DNA of 64,000 nucleotides from Candidatus Limimonas egerieequi (lineage in GTDB: Bacteria > Bacillota > Clostridia > Oscillospirales > Acutalibacteraceae): NCBI GenBank assembly GCA_018064455.1, contig JAGHVH010000010.1, positions 124,001 to 188,000 of the forward strand, given 5' to 3'. Positions 43,170 through 51,037 of this stretch are shown here, in pieces. Position 1 is the stretch's first letter; every line of letters begins with the position of its first letter. The position numbers were made by a program, and so were the translations under genes. A model generated the notes under the pieces. The model did no database searches, had not been told where the DNA came from, and saw nothing but the letters and a program-made list of their open reading frames with translations.

Positions 43170-43215
43170 TAGCAAACTATAGCAAAATTATTTAATATAT
43201 GCTACAATTTGTAGC
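43170..43215. promoter_or_regulatory. Divergent control region with perfect palindrome and direct repeat
   Basis: The 271-base gap between the corrinoid-protein gene (minus) and the activator gene (+) holds GCTACAATTTGTAGC (43201-43215), an exact 7-bp inverted repeat around one base, and a TAGCAAA direct repeat spaced by ten bases (43170-43186). On the minus strand TTGCTA-type and TATA-rich sequences follow. These are good candidates for binding of the PucR-type regulator encoded in the + strand unit. No cobalamin riboswitch is visible. Confidence 0.4.
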
Positions 43216-43371
43216 GTAAGTATTTTGGCACTATACCCGTATTATTTAAGTGCGCACCATCAACATAACTACGTTATTTTGTTGGATTATAAACACTTTT
43301 AATATTTCTGTTTATTATTGTGTTTTGATTAACGTATAACAAAAGTGTGCATGTGATTTAAGGACTTAATT

Positions 43372-44919
43372 ATGGACTGTAAAGTAACTTTTTTACCATC
43401 AGGTGAGTCAATTACAATTAATGATAGCGCGACTATTATGGATGCCGAGCGTGCTCTCGAACTTTCCTTTGAGTACCCTTGCGGAGGCAATGGTACATGT
43501 GGAAAGTGCCTCGTTGATATCGAATGCGACGGCAGAAAATATCGCGCTAAAGCATGTACAACAAAAGTATCGGATGGGATGGTAGTTACCCTACCAGACG
43601 ACGTTGGTGTTCACAATGAAAGAGTAATGACAAGTGGATGTCCTACAACTTCATGTGATATGACTTCCCCTCTTGCTGACTACTCCAATATGTCAAATTC
43701 TCCTCTTGGAATAGCGTTTGATATTGGCACAACAACAATAGCTGCATATCTTCTCGATTTATGTTCAGGTGAAATAATCGACACGCTCGGTGAACTTAAC
43801 GAGCAGGTTAAATATGGTGGAGATGTTATCTCACGTTGCATCTACTCACTTGAAAACGGCGTTGATGAAATATCAGCATGCGTAAACGATCAAACAAGCA
43901 AAATGATTGAAAAGATAATTGTGAGGAACGGGAAGAATAGCAATGATGTCTGCTCAATCACAATTGTAGGCAACACTTGCATGCAACACATCTATGCTGG
44001 CATCAATCCAACAACTCTTGTTGAAATCCCATATATGCCAACAAAATATGGTAGCTTCCAGTTACCAGCAAAAGGCATTATAAATAATATAAATGAAAAT
44101 GCAACTATATACTTTGTACCAGTTATAGCAGGCTTTATCGGTGCTGATACAGTTGGCGCAATCCTTGCAACAAGATTCTATCAGTGTGACAACACCACTC
44201 TCCTTCTTGATATCGGAACAAACGGAGAGATGGCACTCGGTAACAAAGACAGATTTGTTGTATGCTCAACCGCATCGGGTCCAGCTTTTGAAGGCGCCAA
44301 AATTGTATGCGGCATGCGTGGTGCACCAGGTGCTATTGATCACATCTGGATGGATGGCGACGAACTCAAGTATTCTACTATTGATAATCTTGAAGCAATC
44401 GGCATCTGTGGCTCAGGTCTTATTGACTTCTGTCGGGTAATCCTTGATACAGGCGTTATTATGCCATCGGGAAGATTTGACAGAAAGTATGAGGGCTCTC
44501 TCGCCTCACGTATCGAAACTATCGATGGTACCAAGGCTTTCCGTCTTACCGACAAAGTATATGTAACACAGAAGGATATCCGTGAAGTTCAGCTCGCCAA
44601 AGGCGCTATTGCCGCTGGTATCGAGATTATGGCAGAAGTGCTTGGCATCACTTATGACGACATCACAAATGTCCTTATTGCCGGAGCATTCGGCAATTAC
44701 ATGGACCCAGACTCAACATGTCGCATTGGTCTTATTCCAAGCGAGCTTCGCCAAAAAATAACACCAGTCGGCAACGCCGCTGGCGAAGGTTCCAAGCTCT
44801 GCTTGCTTTCAAGTGACGAATACAAGACATGTGACTTAATCGCTGAGAAAGCAGAATTTATCGAGCTTGCATCTCATGAGAAATTCCAGGAAAAGTTTAT
44901 TGCGCAATTAGATTTTTAA
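43372..44919 (+). CDS. Corrinoid reductive activator (2Fe-2S ferredoxin plus ASKHA domain, RACE/RACo-like)
   Basis: A 515-aa protein that reactivates oxidised Co(II) corrinoid proteins by ATP-linked reduction. N-terminal 2Fe-2S ferredoxin with Cys37-x5-Cys43-x2-Cys46-x15-Cys62 (CGGNGTCGKC), a linker, then an actin-like ATPase domain (GIAFDIGTTTIAAYLLDL; LLDIGTNGEMAL; IAGAFGNYMDP). Start ATG has AAGGAC upstream. It is transcribed away from its likely client, the corrinoid protein, and followed 12 bases later by the regulator gene. Confidence 0.92.
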   Translation: MDCKVTFLPSGESITINDSATIMDAERALELSFEYPCGGNGTCGKCLVDIECDGRKYRAKACTTKVSDGMVVTLPDDVGVHNERVMTSGCPTTSCDMTSPLADYSNMSNSPLGIAFDIGTTTIAAYLLDLCSGEIIDTLGELNEQVKYGGDVISRCIYSLENGVDEISACVNDQTSKMIEKIIVRNGKNSNDVCSITIVGNTCMQHIYAGINPTTLVEIPYMPTKYGSFQLPAKGIINNINENATIYFVPVIAGFIGADTVGAILATRFYQCDNTTLLLDIGTNGEMALGNKDRFVVCSTASGPAFEGAKIVCGMRGAPGAIDHIWMDGDELKYSTIDNLEAIGICGSGLIDFCRVILDTGVIMPSGRFDRKYEGSLASRIETIDGTKAFRLTDKVYVTQKDIREVQLAKGAIAAGIEIMAEVLGITYDDITNVLIAGAFGNYMDPDSTCRIGLIPSELRQKITPVGNAAGEGSKLCLLSSDEYKTCDLIAEKAEFIELASHEKFQEKFIAQLDF

Positions 44920-44931
44920 AGGAGAAGAACT

Positions 44932-46536
44932 ATGATTATTACATCACCTATTCTCTTCTATCAGCTTTCGAAGAAAATCGATTTCGTTGAGAAGCGTTCA
45001 CCTTCTCACAAACTCCAAATAGATAATATCAGGTTCTATAATGGCAAAACAGAGGTTGGCTCTTGCTACCTTGTTGACTGTCGAAGACTCGACAAGGCAA
45101 TAGTTGCCAAGAAACCAATAACACTCATCTTTATTAATGCAGAGGATCTTGATAGGTCATACATTCCAAAGAACTGCGACTATGCAATATTCAAGAATGT
45201 ACGCAACTTCTTTGACCTTGCTGAAATAGTATATGAAGCAATAAATGAATTGCAGACATGGGACTGTAAACTCAAAGATGCTCTGACATCACGTATTCCT
45301 CTTGATGAATTTGGTGCTATCGCTGGGGACATCATCAAGGAGCCAATGTATGTACTCAATCACAACTTTTCACTACTCTCACTCACTGGCAAAAAGGGAT
45401 ATACTTTTATGAGCGATGATGAGATAAATGAAAGCGCAGATAATGCAATTTATAGGTCAAACTTTGGTAAGGTTCTGTCTATCAAGGCTGTTAGAAGACT
45501 TCTCATAGATAAGGATTATATATCTTCTCAAAACCATACAGATATTTATACTTATACAGATCCTAACAAGGTGCTTAACATCTGCCAAAACATCATAAGT
45601 GACGGCAGATATATCGCTCGTCTTATGTCTCCTGTCACAATTTATAATAATGAACCTGACGAAGGACAGATGCAACTTTTCCGTCACTACTTCCAGTATT
45701 TAAGCCATGTATATCTTCGCTACTCCGAAGACCCACTTATCAAGCGTAATTCCGATAAGTTACATACGCTTATATACGACATGATTACTACACCAAATAT
45801 GATTGACGCCGCAGATGCATCTCTCATTCTTCAAAACTATGGTTGGTCTATTAATGATACTTATTCAGTAATCAACTTTGCGTTTTATAAAAACACAAAG
45901 TGGGATGAGCTCACTGAATACATCAGTGGTAAGTTTGAGGAAACTTGGTCAAACTCCTGTGCAATTGTTGCTGGTGATGACATTATACTTGTTCTCAACC
46001 ACAGTATCTCTAAGAACCTTGATGATGAGCACAAGTTCTTCCATGTACTCGCTTACATTGTCCGTGACTTTGTCTGCAAGGCCGGTGTATCTGATTCTTT
46101 TGAAGGACTGAACAAAATCTCATCCTACCTCCTTCAAGCTCGTAAGGCGCTTGAGATTGGTCAGAAATGCTCTGCGAACAAATGGTATTTCAAGTTCTCT
46201 GACTATGCACTCGATTATATGTATGACCGTATCATTAGTGAGTTCTCATATGATCAGCTTATTTCAGAAGCAATAAGAAAGCTTATTGAATACGATATAA
46301 AGAACAATACAGAGTACTTAAAAACACTTGAGGTTTATCTTCAAAACAACTGCAACTCAACACATACAGCGGATGAGCTCTATATTCACCGCACTACACT
46401 GATACGCCGTGTTGAGAGGATTGAAGAGATAACCAAGATAAACTTTAATGATTCAGAGACAAGGATCTATTTAATTCTCTCCTTCTGGATTCTCGAGAAA
46501 CTTGGATTCAAGTCTTCAAAACTTCATTTGAAATAA
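44932..46536 (+). CDS. PucR-type transcriptional regulator of the methyltransferase cluster
   Basis: A 534-aa regulator. The C-terminus TLEVYLQNNCNSTHTADELYIHRTTLIRRVERIEEITKINFNDSETRIYL is the PucR/CdaR helix-turn-helix, which acts as a DNA-binding unit. Upstream is a GGDEF-like/CdaR middle region (YSVINFAFYKNTKWDEL, FHVLAYIVRDFVCKAGVSDSF), and an N-terminal part with the PucR-like VGSCYLVDCRRL pattern. Start has AAAGGAG. Co-transcribed with the activator; probably senses the methyl donor or a product and controls both arms of the cluster. Confidence 0.85.
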   Translation: MIITSPILFYQLSKKIDFVEKRSPSHKLQIDNIRFYNGKTEVGSCYLVDCRRLDKAIVAKKPITLIFINAEDLDRSYIPKNCDYAIFKNVRNFFDLAEIVYEAINELQTWDCKLKDALTSRIPLDEFGAIAGDIIKEPMYVLNHNFSLLSLTGKKGYTFMSDDEINESADNAIYRSNFGKVLSIKAVRRLLIDKDYISSQNHTDIYTYTDPNKVLNICQNIISDGRYIARLMSPVTIYNNEPDEGQMQLFRHYFQYLSHVYLRYSEDPLIKRNSDKLHTLIYDMITTPNMIDAADASLILQNYGWSINDTYSVINFAFYKNTKWDELTEYISGKFEETWSNSCAIVAGDDIILVLNHSISKNLDDEHKFFHVLAYIVRDFVCKAGVSDSFEGLNKISSYLLQARKALEIGQKCSANKWYFKFSDYALDYMYDRIISEFSYDQLISEAIRKLIEYDIKNNTEYLKTLEVYLQNNCNSTHTADELYIHRTTLIRRVERIEEITKINFNDSETRIYLILSFWILEKLGFKSSKLHLK

Positions 46537-46543
46537 AAAATAA

Positions 46544-46577
46544 GACTTCCCACAGTTAAAGTGGGAAGTCATTTTTT
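46544..46577. terminator. Bidirectional terminator between the regulator and the GroEL-like gene
   Basis: GACTTCCCAC and GTGGGAAGTC form a 10-bp stem around AGTTAAA. ATTTTTTA follows on the + strand and TTATTTTTTATTTC on the minus strand. Confidence 0.88.
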
Positions 46578-48147
46578 ATGCAACTACAACTGATGTTGTA
46601 ATATATGTGCCTGCAACACTTGCAGCATTTATAAACGAGTTCTTAATTACAACAACTGGATCAACAATCTTCATCTTGAGAAGATCACCATATTCACCAG
46701 TCAATGCATTAAATCCGTATGATGCAGATTTGTTTTTGTCGATTGTATCAACAACAACGCTTGCATCAACGCCAGAGTTCTCTGAGAGCTGTCTTATTGG
46801 CGCTTCAAGGCAATTTAGAATTACACTTGCGCCAATCGCCTCATCGCCACTGAGCGTCTCACAGAATGCCTTAACGTCATCACGGCAAAGAAGTAATGCT
46901 TTGCCGCCACCAGGCACGATGCCTGTCTCTGCTGCGCGCTTTGCTGCGTTGAGGGCGTCCTCAATGCGGAACTTGCGTTCAAACATCTCAAGTTCCGATG
47001 TACCGCCAACCTCAACAACTGCACATGCGGAATTGAGCATTGCAAGTGCCTGCTCAAGTTTGTCAACTTGATATGGATGTGTCTCCGTCTTGAGCTGTTC
47101 CTCTACCTGATGCTTGAGTGTCAATGCCTCTTCACACTCAGGACATGCTGGCTGCATAACAGTTGTCACGTTCTTGTCGCATACAACATTCTTAGCATGA
47201 CCGCAAACTGAAAGTCCACATTCCTTAATATCCATATATGCGCTATCAACAAGTGTTGCACCTGTTATTGCCGCAAGGCATTTAAGGTTTCTATCTCTTG
47301 TATCAGTATAACCAGGTGCCTTGATAGCAATTACACTTACAACGCCCTTCTCAGCGTTTGCAGCGAGTGCTCCAAGGGCCTCGCCCTTGATATCCTTAGC
47401 AATGATGAGAAGAGGTGCTTTATTTGTTACAGCCTCTTCAAGAAGATGATATATCTGAGCAATCTCAACTATCTCATCCATACATACAAAGATATATGGG
47501 TCTTCCATTTCACAGATGTTCTTGTTCTTATCTGTGATGAAATAACGTGAGAGATAACCTGAATCAATCCTACAACCGTGAGAGATTACAAGCTTGGTTT
47601 CAGCCATCTGAGTGTCCATCAAAGTGACAACTGGTGAGAAGCCTAGTTCCTTGTAAATGCTTTCAACAAGGTCGCCTATATCCTTGTCATTGTTACTCGA
47701 GATAGTAGCGATGTTATTAATTGATTCTGTATCATCAATCTTGGTAGCAATGCTATCGAGTTTTTTAAGAACAACGTCAACAGCCTTGTCCATACCACGT
47801 TTAATGAATATTGGATTGGCACCAGCGGCAATTGCCTTGTGCGCCTCATTAATTATTGACTGAGCAAGTATAACAGAAGCAGTTGTACCATCTCCTGACT
47901 CCTCGTTTGACTTGGTTGTAATCTCACGAAGGAGAAGCGCGCCCATGTTCTCAAACTTGTCCTCAAGAAGGATGTTTGTTGCAATCTCATAGCCGTCATT
48001 TGAAACAAGTGGCACGTCATACTGCCTTGTGAATGCAACATTGCGTCCCTTTGGTCCGAATGTCATCTTCACAGCATCTGCCACTTTGTTAATTCCGGCT
48101 ATCATTGATCCGCTTGCCTGTTCGTTAAATAAAATATCTTTACCCAT
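46576..48147 (-). CDS. Divergent GroEL (Cpn60) paralogue in the corrinoid cluster
   Basis: A 523-aa group I chaperonin. The ATPase residues are kept (Asp51 in SNDGYEIA, Asp86 in ESGDGTTAS, Asp397 in RIEDALNAAK), as are the substrate-site block SGYLSRYFI and IVPGGG. It differs from normal GroEL in two ways. It has 13 cysteines, including Cys310, 315, 323, 335 and 338 (CGLSVCGHAKNVVC...ACPEC) at the apical/intermediate junction. It also ends at TYITTSVVVA, without the acidic Gly-Gly-Met tail. No groES or CIRCE operator is adjacent. It likely serves a specialised client rather than being the housekeeping chaperonin. Confidence 0.88.
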   Translation of the reverse strand: MGKDILFNEQASGSMIAGINKVADAVKMTFGPKGRNVAFTRQYDVPLVSNDGYEIATNILLEDKFENMGALLLREITTKSNEESGDGTTASVILAQSIINEAHKAIAAGANPIFIKRGMDKAVDVVLKKLDSIATKIDDTESINNIATISSNNDKDIGDLVESIYKELGFSPVVTLMDTQMAETKLVISHGCRIDSGYLSRYFITDKNKNICEMEDPYIFVCMDEIVEIAQIYHLLEEAVTNKAPLLIIAKDIKGEALGALAANAEKGVVSVIAIKAPGYTDTRDRNLKCLAAITGATLVDSAYMDIKECGLSVCGHAKNVVCDKNVTTVMQPACPECEEALTLKHQVEEQLKTETHPYQVDKLEQALAMLNSACAVVEVGGTSELEMFERKFRIEDALNAAKRAAETGIVPGGGKALLLCRDDVKAFCETLSGDEAIGASVILNCLEAPIRQLSENSGVDASVVVDTIDKNKSASYGFNALTGEYGDLLKMKIVDPVVVIKNSFINAASVAGTYITTSVVVA

Positions 48148-48178
48148 TATAAATGTTAACCACCTATATTTAAAATAA

Positions 48179-48202
48179 AGAGGTCGACGAAAATCGACCT
48201 CT
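48179..48202 (-). terminator. Hairpin between the 67-aa gene and the GroEL-like gene
   Basis: On the minus strand AGAGGTCGA and TCGACCTCT form a 9-bp stem around TTTTCG followed by TTATTTT. The T-run is interrupted, so part of the transcripts from the UroD-like gene could continue into the chaperonin gene. Confidence 0.65.
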
Positions 48203-48239
48203 AAATTATAAGTTATCGCAAACCAATGTGCAAGTACAA

Positions 48240-48443
48240 TTAACCATCAACAAGTACTTTAATGAGAAGTGAACCCATCATCTTCTTTGCAGGTCTTGCC
48301 CAGAATGGCATTACCTTGTTAAGAAGCTTGTTAAATCCATCAGGGTATGATGCATATGGCCAATCTGTTTTCTTTTCTTCTACAACTTCTTCTACAGCTT
48401 CTTCTGCTACTTCAGCTGCTTCTACTTTAATCTCGTCTGCCAT
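48240..48443 (-). CDS. Small 67-aa protein with acidic N-terminus, unknown function
   Basis: A 67-aa protein: an acidic repeat-like N-terminal half (VEAAEVAEEAVEEVVEEKK) and a basic/aromatic C-terminal half (DWPYASYPDGFNKLLNKVMPFWARPAKKMMGSLLIKVLVDG). The track starts far upstream in another gene's frame; ATG 48443 has AAGGAGGG upstream and is clearly preferred. It lies 13 bases after the UroD-like gene and is probably co-translated with it. I recognise no family. A role as an accessory or assembly partner of the methyltransferase is only inference from position. Confidence 0.65.
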   Translation of the reverse strand: MADEIKVEAAEVAEEAVEEVVEEKKTDWPYASYPDGFNKLLNKVMPFWARPAKKMMGSLLIKVLVDG

Positions 48444-48456
48444 TTTTATACCCTCC

Positions 48457-49659
48457 TTACTTTTTAAGTTCGTAGTTTGATACGAACTCGCATACTGCCT
48501 TAAGGTTTTCTGCCTTACAGTCATTTCTGTATGAAAGCATCTTGTCCTCTGAAAGGATGAAACCACCCTCAGAGCCAAGTTCATCAATAAGTTTCTTGGT
48601 ATATGCTACGCACTCATCAGGTGTTGAGTTTGAAAGCATAGCAGTTGTAAGACCACCCAAGATACATACGTTAGGTAAAGCCTCACGAATCTCCCATGGA
48701 TCATCATTTTCAAGATGGAAGCAAAGTGAACCCTTCTTGAAATCAGCAAAGTGATCAGCATACTGGCCAATCTTGCCTTCCATGAAAATACGTGGGCACT
48801 TGCCCTTCTCCTCATAAGCCTTGAGAAGTGGCTCGAGGTAACACCAGTAAAGTTCATCAAACTGGCGTGGGTTTAAGATGTTCTGTGAGAGCATAATAAG
48901 TGATGCATCAAAGCAATACTTCATATCAGGGCCGTCTTCGCTCTCATAGATTTTAGCAATAATTGGCTTTGTCTCCTTCTCATGCCAAGCGTCACAGAAT
49001 TCTTTGAGCTGATCAAAGTTTCTACGAGCAGCAATTGAGAGGTTTTTAATACCAAGAAGGTTAGACTCTGCCTCTTCAATACCAAAGTTGATTGTACCCT
49101 TCATTGGGTTGTTTGGAGCACCATTAGCAAGACCGAAAGCACCAGTTACTTTGTTCATCTTTAAAATGAACATAATGTAGTTCCAGTACTCGTTCCAAGT
49201 GTTCTTCCAAACCTCCATTGGCTTGTCATAAAAATCAGGAATCTTTTCTGGAAGAGCAACTTCCCAAGCATACTTGTTCTTGTCCTCAATATACTCCATG
49301 AGTCTATCAACTGGACAATAAGCATGGTCGTTGATACCAACTACTTCCTTGTCATAATAGTAGTATCCATTTTTACCCATACCAAATGCTTCTGTTACAT
49401 TGAACTGGTTACGGATACCAATATCGATAAGCACGTCGATTGGATATTTCTCAAGGAACTTTTGAACTGTGTCCTTCATTACATCGAAGTTAGTCATTGC
49501 TTCGTCGATTGTGTAACCAGCATCAAAAATTTTCCATGTAACGATGTTACCGTAATGAGCAATTCTGTCAGGAGTCTTCCACTGCTCAGCGTCACGGAAT
49601 AACTGAGTCCTATAGGCTTTTAGTTCCTTAGGCTTCATGTTTTTCTCGATTTCTCTCAT
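48457..49659 (-). CDS. UroD-family corrinoid methyltransferase (MtvB/MtaA-like)
   Basis: A 400-aa protein of the uroporphyrinogen-decarboxylase-like methyltransferase family. The late block RIFMEGKIGQYADHFADFKKGSLCFHLENDD...VCILGGLTTAMLSNSTPDECVAYTKKLIDELGSEGGFILSEDK is typical of clostridial members that demethylate a small donor onto a corrinoid protein, as MtvB does with vanillate. The classic His-x-Cys...Cys zinc motif of MtaA is not evident. True UroD (haem) is unlikely because of the neighbours and the length. ATG 49659 has AAAGGAGA upstream. The methyl donor is unknown. Confidence 0.85.
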   Translation of the reverse strand: MREIEKNMKPKELKAYRTQLFRDAEQWKTPDRIAHYGNIVTWKIFDAGYTIDEAMTNFDVMKDTVQKFLEKYPIDVLIDIGIRNQFNVTEAFGMGKNGYYYYDKEVVGINDHAYCPVDRLMEYIEDKNKYAWEVALPEKIPDFYDKPMEVWKNTWNEYWNYIMFILKMNKVTGAFGLANGAPNNPMKGTINFGIEEAESNLLGIKNLSIAARRNFDQLKEFCDAWHEKETKPIIAKIYESEDGPDMKYCFDASLIMLSQNILNPRQFDELYWCYLEPLLKAYEEKGKCPRIFMEGKIGQYADHFADFKKGSLCFHLENDDPWEIREALPNVCILGGLTTAMLSNSTPDECVAYTKKLIDELGSEGGFILSEDKMLSYRNDCKAENLKAVCEFVSNYELKK

Positions 49660-49733
49660 TTTGCCGTCTCCTTTATGAACATATTCATTTAACAAGAATA
49701 TATTAATTAAAAATAGTTGAAAAGTCAACTATA

Positions 49734-49765
49734 AAACCAGGTATCTCAAGCGAGACACCTGGTTT
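49734..49765 (-). terminator. Terminator after the exonuclease gene
   Basis: AAACCAGGT...TCTC and GAGA...ACCTGGTTT form a long stem with one mismatch around AAGC, followed on the minus strand by TTTTATAG. Confidence 0.7.
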
Positions 49766-49769
49766 ATTC

Positions 49770-50618
49770 TTACTTTTTAACTTCTACTACGTTTTTCTTG
49801 ATATTAAGTTGACTAAATGTCTTCTTAAACTGAACACTTACTCTGTATTTCTTGTTGCAATCGCGACAAGTAAACATAGCGTGGAATGAACTGTTTGAGA
49901 ACTTCCAGTCGGATATCTGATCAGCCATCTCTCCACACTCAACGCACTTACAGCAAAACTGTGTCTTATCAATAAGCTTATCGTTGATATCAGAGATTAC
50001 ATATGGCTTAAAGAGAATACGCTTATAATAATCATCATCGCATGTGATGATTGCGTGCTTAAAACTATCCTTCTTGTAAACAGCCTTGAAGCAAACTGAT
50101 GAGAGTTCACTGTCATCAAGTGCACGGTGAAGCATAAACTCATCACAGTCAGCGTTAATAAGTGACGCTGCATTTGAAAGACTTATCTGCTGTCCCTTTG
50201 GAAGTTCCTTCTCCTGCATAAAATATGCCTGAAGATCAACATAGTACTTAACAAATGGGATATGTGGATCATCAGCATTAAAATACTTACAGTTATCAAT
50301 TAGGACACGGATATCCATGTCACCCCAAGACATTATTACTGTGTTCTCAGGGTCACCAACCCAGTTTGTAAAGTCCTCGAGGACAATATCAAATGTCTCT
50401 GCATCAGCTACATCTTCATTACTGATATTTGTGAGGTTTTTAACCCTAGTCCTAAGTTTCTTCTCAATCTGTGGTTTAACAAAACTTGAAAAATCCTCAG
50501 TGATTTCAAATCTATCATTAAGCTTGACTGCGCCAAATTCAATTATTTCATTTACAAAATGGCCTAGCTTGTTTGAATATGCTGTATTCCATTCAAGGTC
50601 AAGAATAATGTACTGCAT
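49770..50618 (-). CDS. DEDDh 3'-5' exonuclease with C-terminal zinc ribbon
   Basis: A 282-aa protein. The exonuclease core shows DLEWN (Asp7, Glu9), a middle Asp in SWGDMDIRVL, and the final His-Asp pair in MLHRALDDSE, the DEDDh pattern of DnaQ/ERI-1-like enzymes that degrade DNA or RNA from 3' ends. The C-terminal 80 residues form a zinc ribbon (CCKCVECGEMADQ...TCRDCNKKY). Its start codon overlaps the stop of the DHHW-like gene (TGATG), coupling them although the functions seem unrelated. Confidence 0.85.
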   Translation of the reverse strand: MQYIILDLEWNTAYSNKLGHFVNEIIEFGAVKLNDRFEITEDFSSFVKPQIEKKLRTRVKNLTNISNEDVADAETFDIVLEDFTNWVGDPENTVIMSWGDMDIRVLIDNCKYFNADDPHIPFVKYYVDLQAYFMQEKELPKGQQISLSNAASLINADCDEFMLHRALDDSELSSVCFKAVYKKDSFKHAIITCDDDYYKRILFKPYVISDINDKLIDKTQFCCKCVECGEMADQISDWKFSNSSFHAMFTCRDCNKKYRVSVQFKKTFSQLNIKKNVVEVKK

Positions 50619-51022
50619 CAGTTTGCCGCCTCACTTTCCTGCGCCTGGGCTTTTTCAAAATCTCCAAAGCCTTCGCCGCCTAGGTCACGTTCACCTGTCT
50701 CAATAACAACGATGCCATCATCCTTGTTTCCGCTGAACTGTGAAGTGAGTTTAGTAATCTTGTCGTTTACATTTAAAAGCTTATCTCTGAATGGGAAATT
50801 ATCAGAAAAATACTCCTCTATGTCAGAGTTAAAGTCACCACTAAAGTAAGTAGCAAATGAAAACTTAGGGAATTTAGCAAGGGTTCTGTTCTCCCTTTCA
50901 GAAACGCCCTTATCAGGAATAACAATTGAAAGGAAAAATACAACAAACAATATGAAAAGGAACAAGAGCAAAAGGCCAAGTCCTAAGTTGTCCTTAGAAA
51001 ATAAGTTTCTTTTATTTTCCAT
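50618..51022 (-). CDS. Short DHHW-like membrane protein (N-terminal part of the family only)
   Basis: A 134-aa protein with one N-terminal helix (LGLLLLFLFILFVVFFLSIVI, about residues 15-35) followed by VSERENRTLAKFPKFSFATYFSGDFNSDIEEYFSDNFPFRDKLL, the diagnostic start of DHHW/AlgX-like proteins that work with MBOAT O-acetyltransferases. Full members are about 380 aa with a catalytic domain. Here the sequence turns acidic (GERDLGGEGFGDFEK) and stops, and the next gene begins at once. It may be a natural truncation or a reduced partner for the MBOAT gene upstream. Confidence 0.72.
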   Translation of the reverse strand: MENKRNLFSKDNLGLGLLLLFLFILFVVFFLSIVIPDKGVSERENRTLAKFPKFSFATYFSGDFNSDIEEYFSDNFPFRDKLLNVNDKITKLTSQFSGNKDDGIVVIETGERDLGGEGFGDFEKAQAQESEAAN

Positions 51023-51037
51023 TTGTATTCCCCTTTC

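Noticed and set aside
43225-43242. Sigma-54-like -24/-12 promoter (TTGGCAC...)
   Set aside because: The -12 part does not fit TTGC at the right spacing, and the local regulator is PucR-type rather than a sigma-54 activator.
46576-48147. Housekeeping groEL of a groESL operon
   Set aside because: No groES upstream, no CIRCE-like TTAGCACTC-N9-GAGTGCTAA repeat, a missing Gly-Met tail and many cysteines; better called a specialised paralogue.
48457-49659. True uroporphyrinogen decarboxylase of haem synthesis
   Set aside because: Length, the late GGLTTAML...GGFIL block and the corrinoid/pterin neighbours point to a methyltransferase of the same fold.
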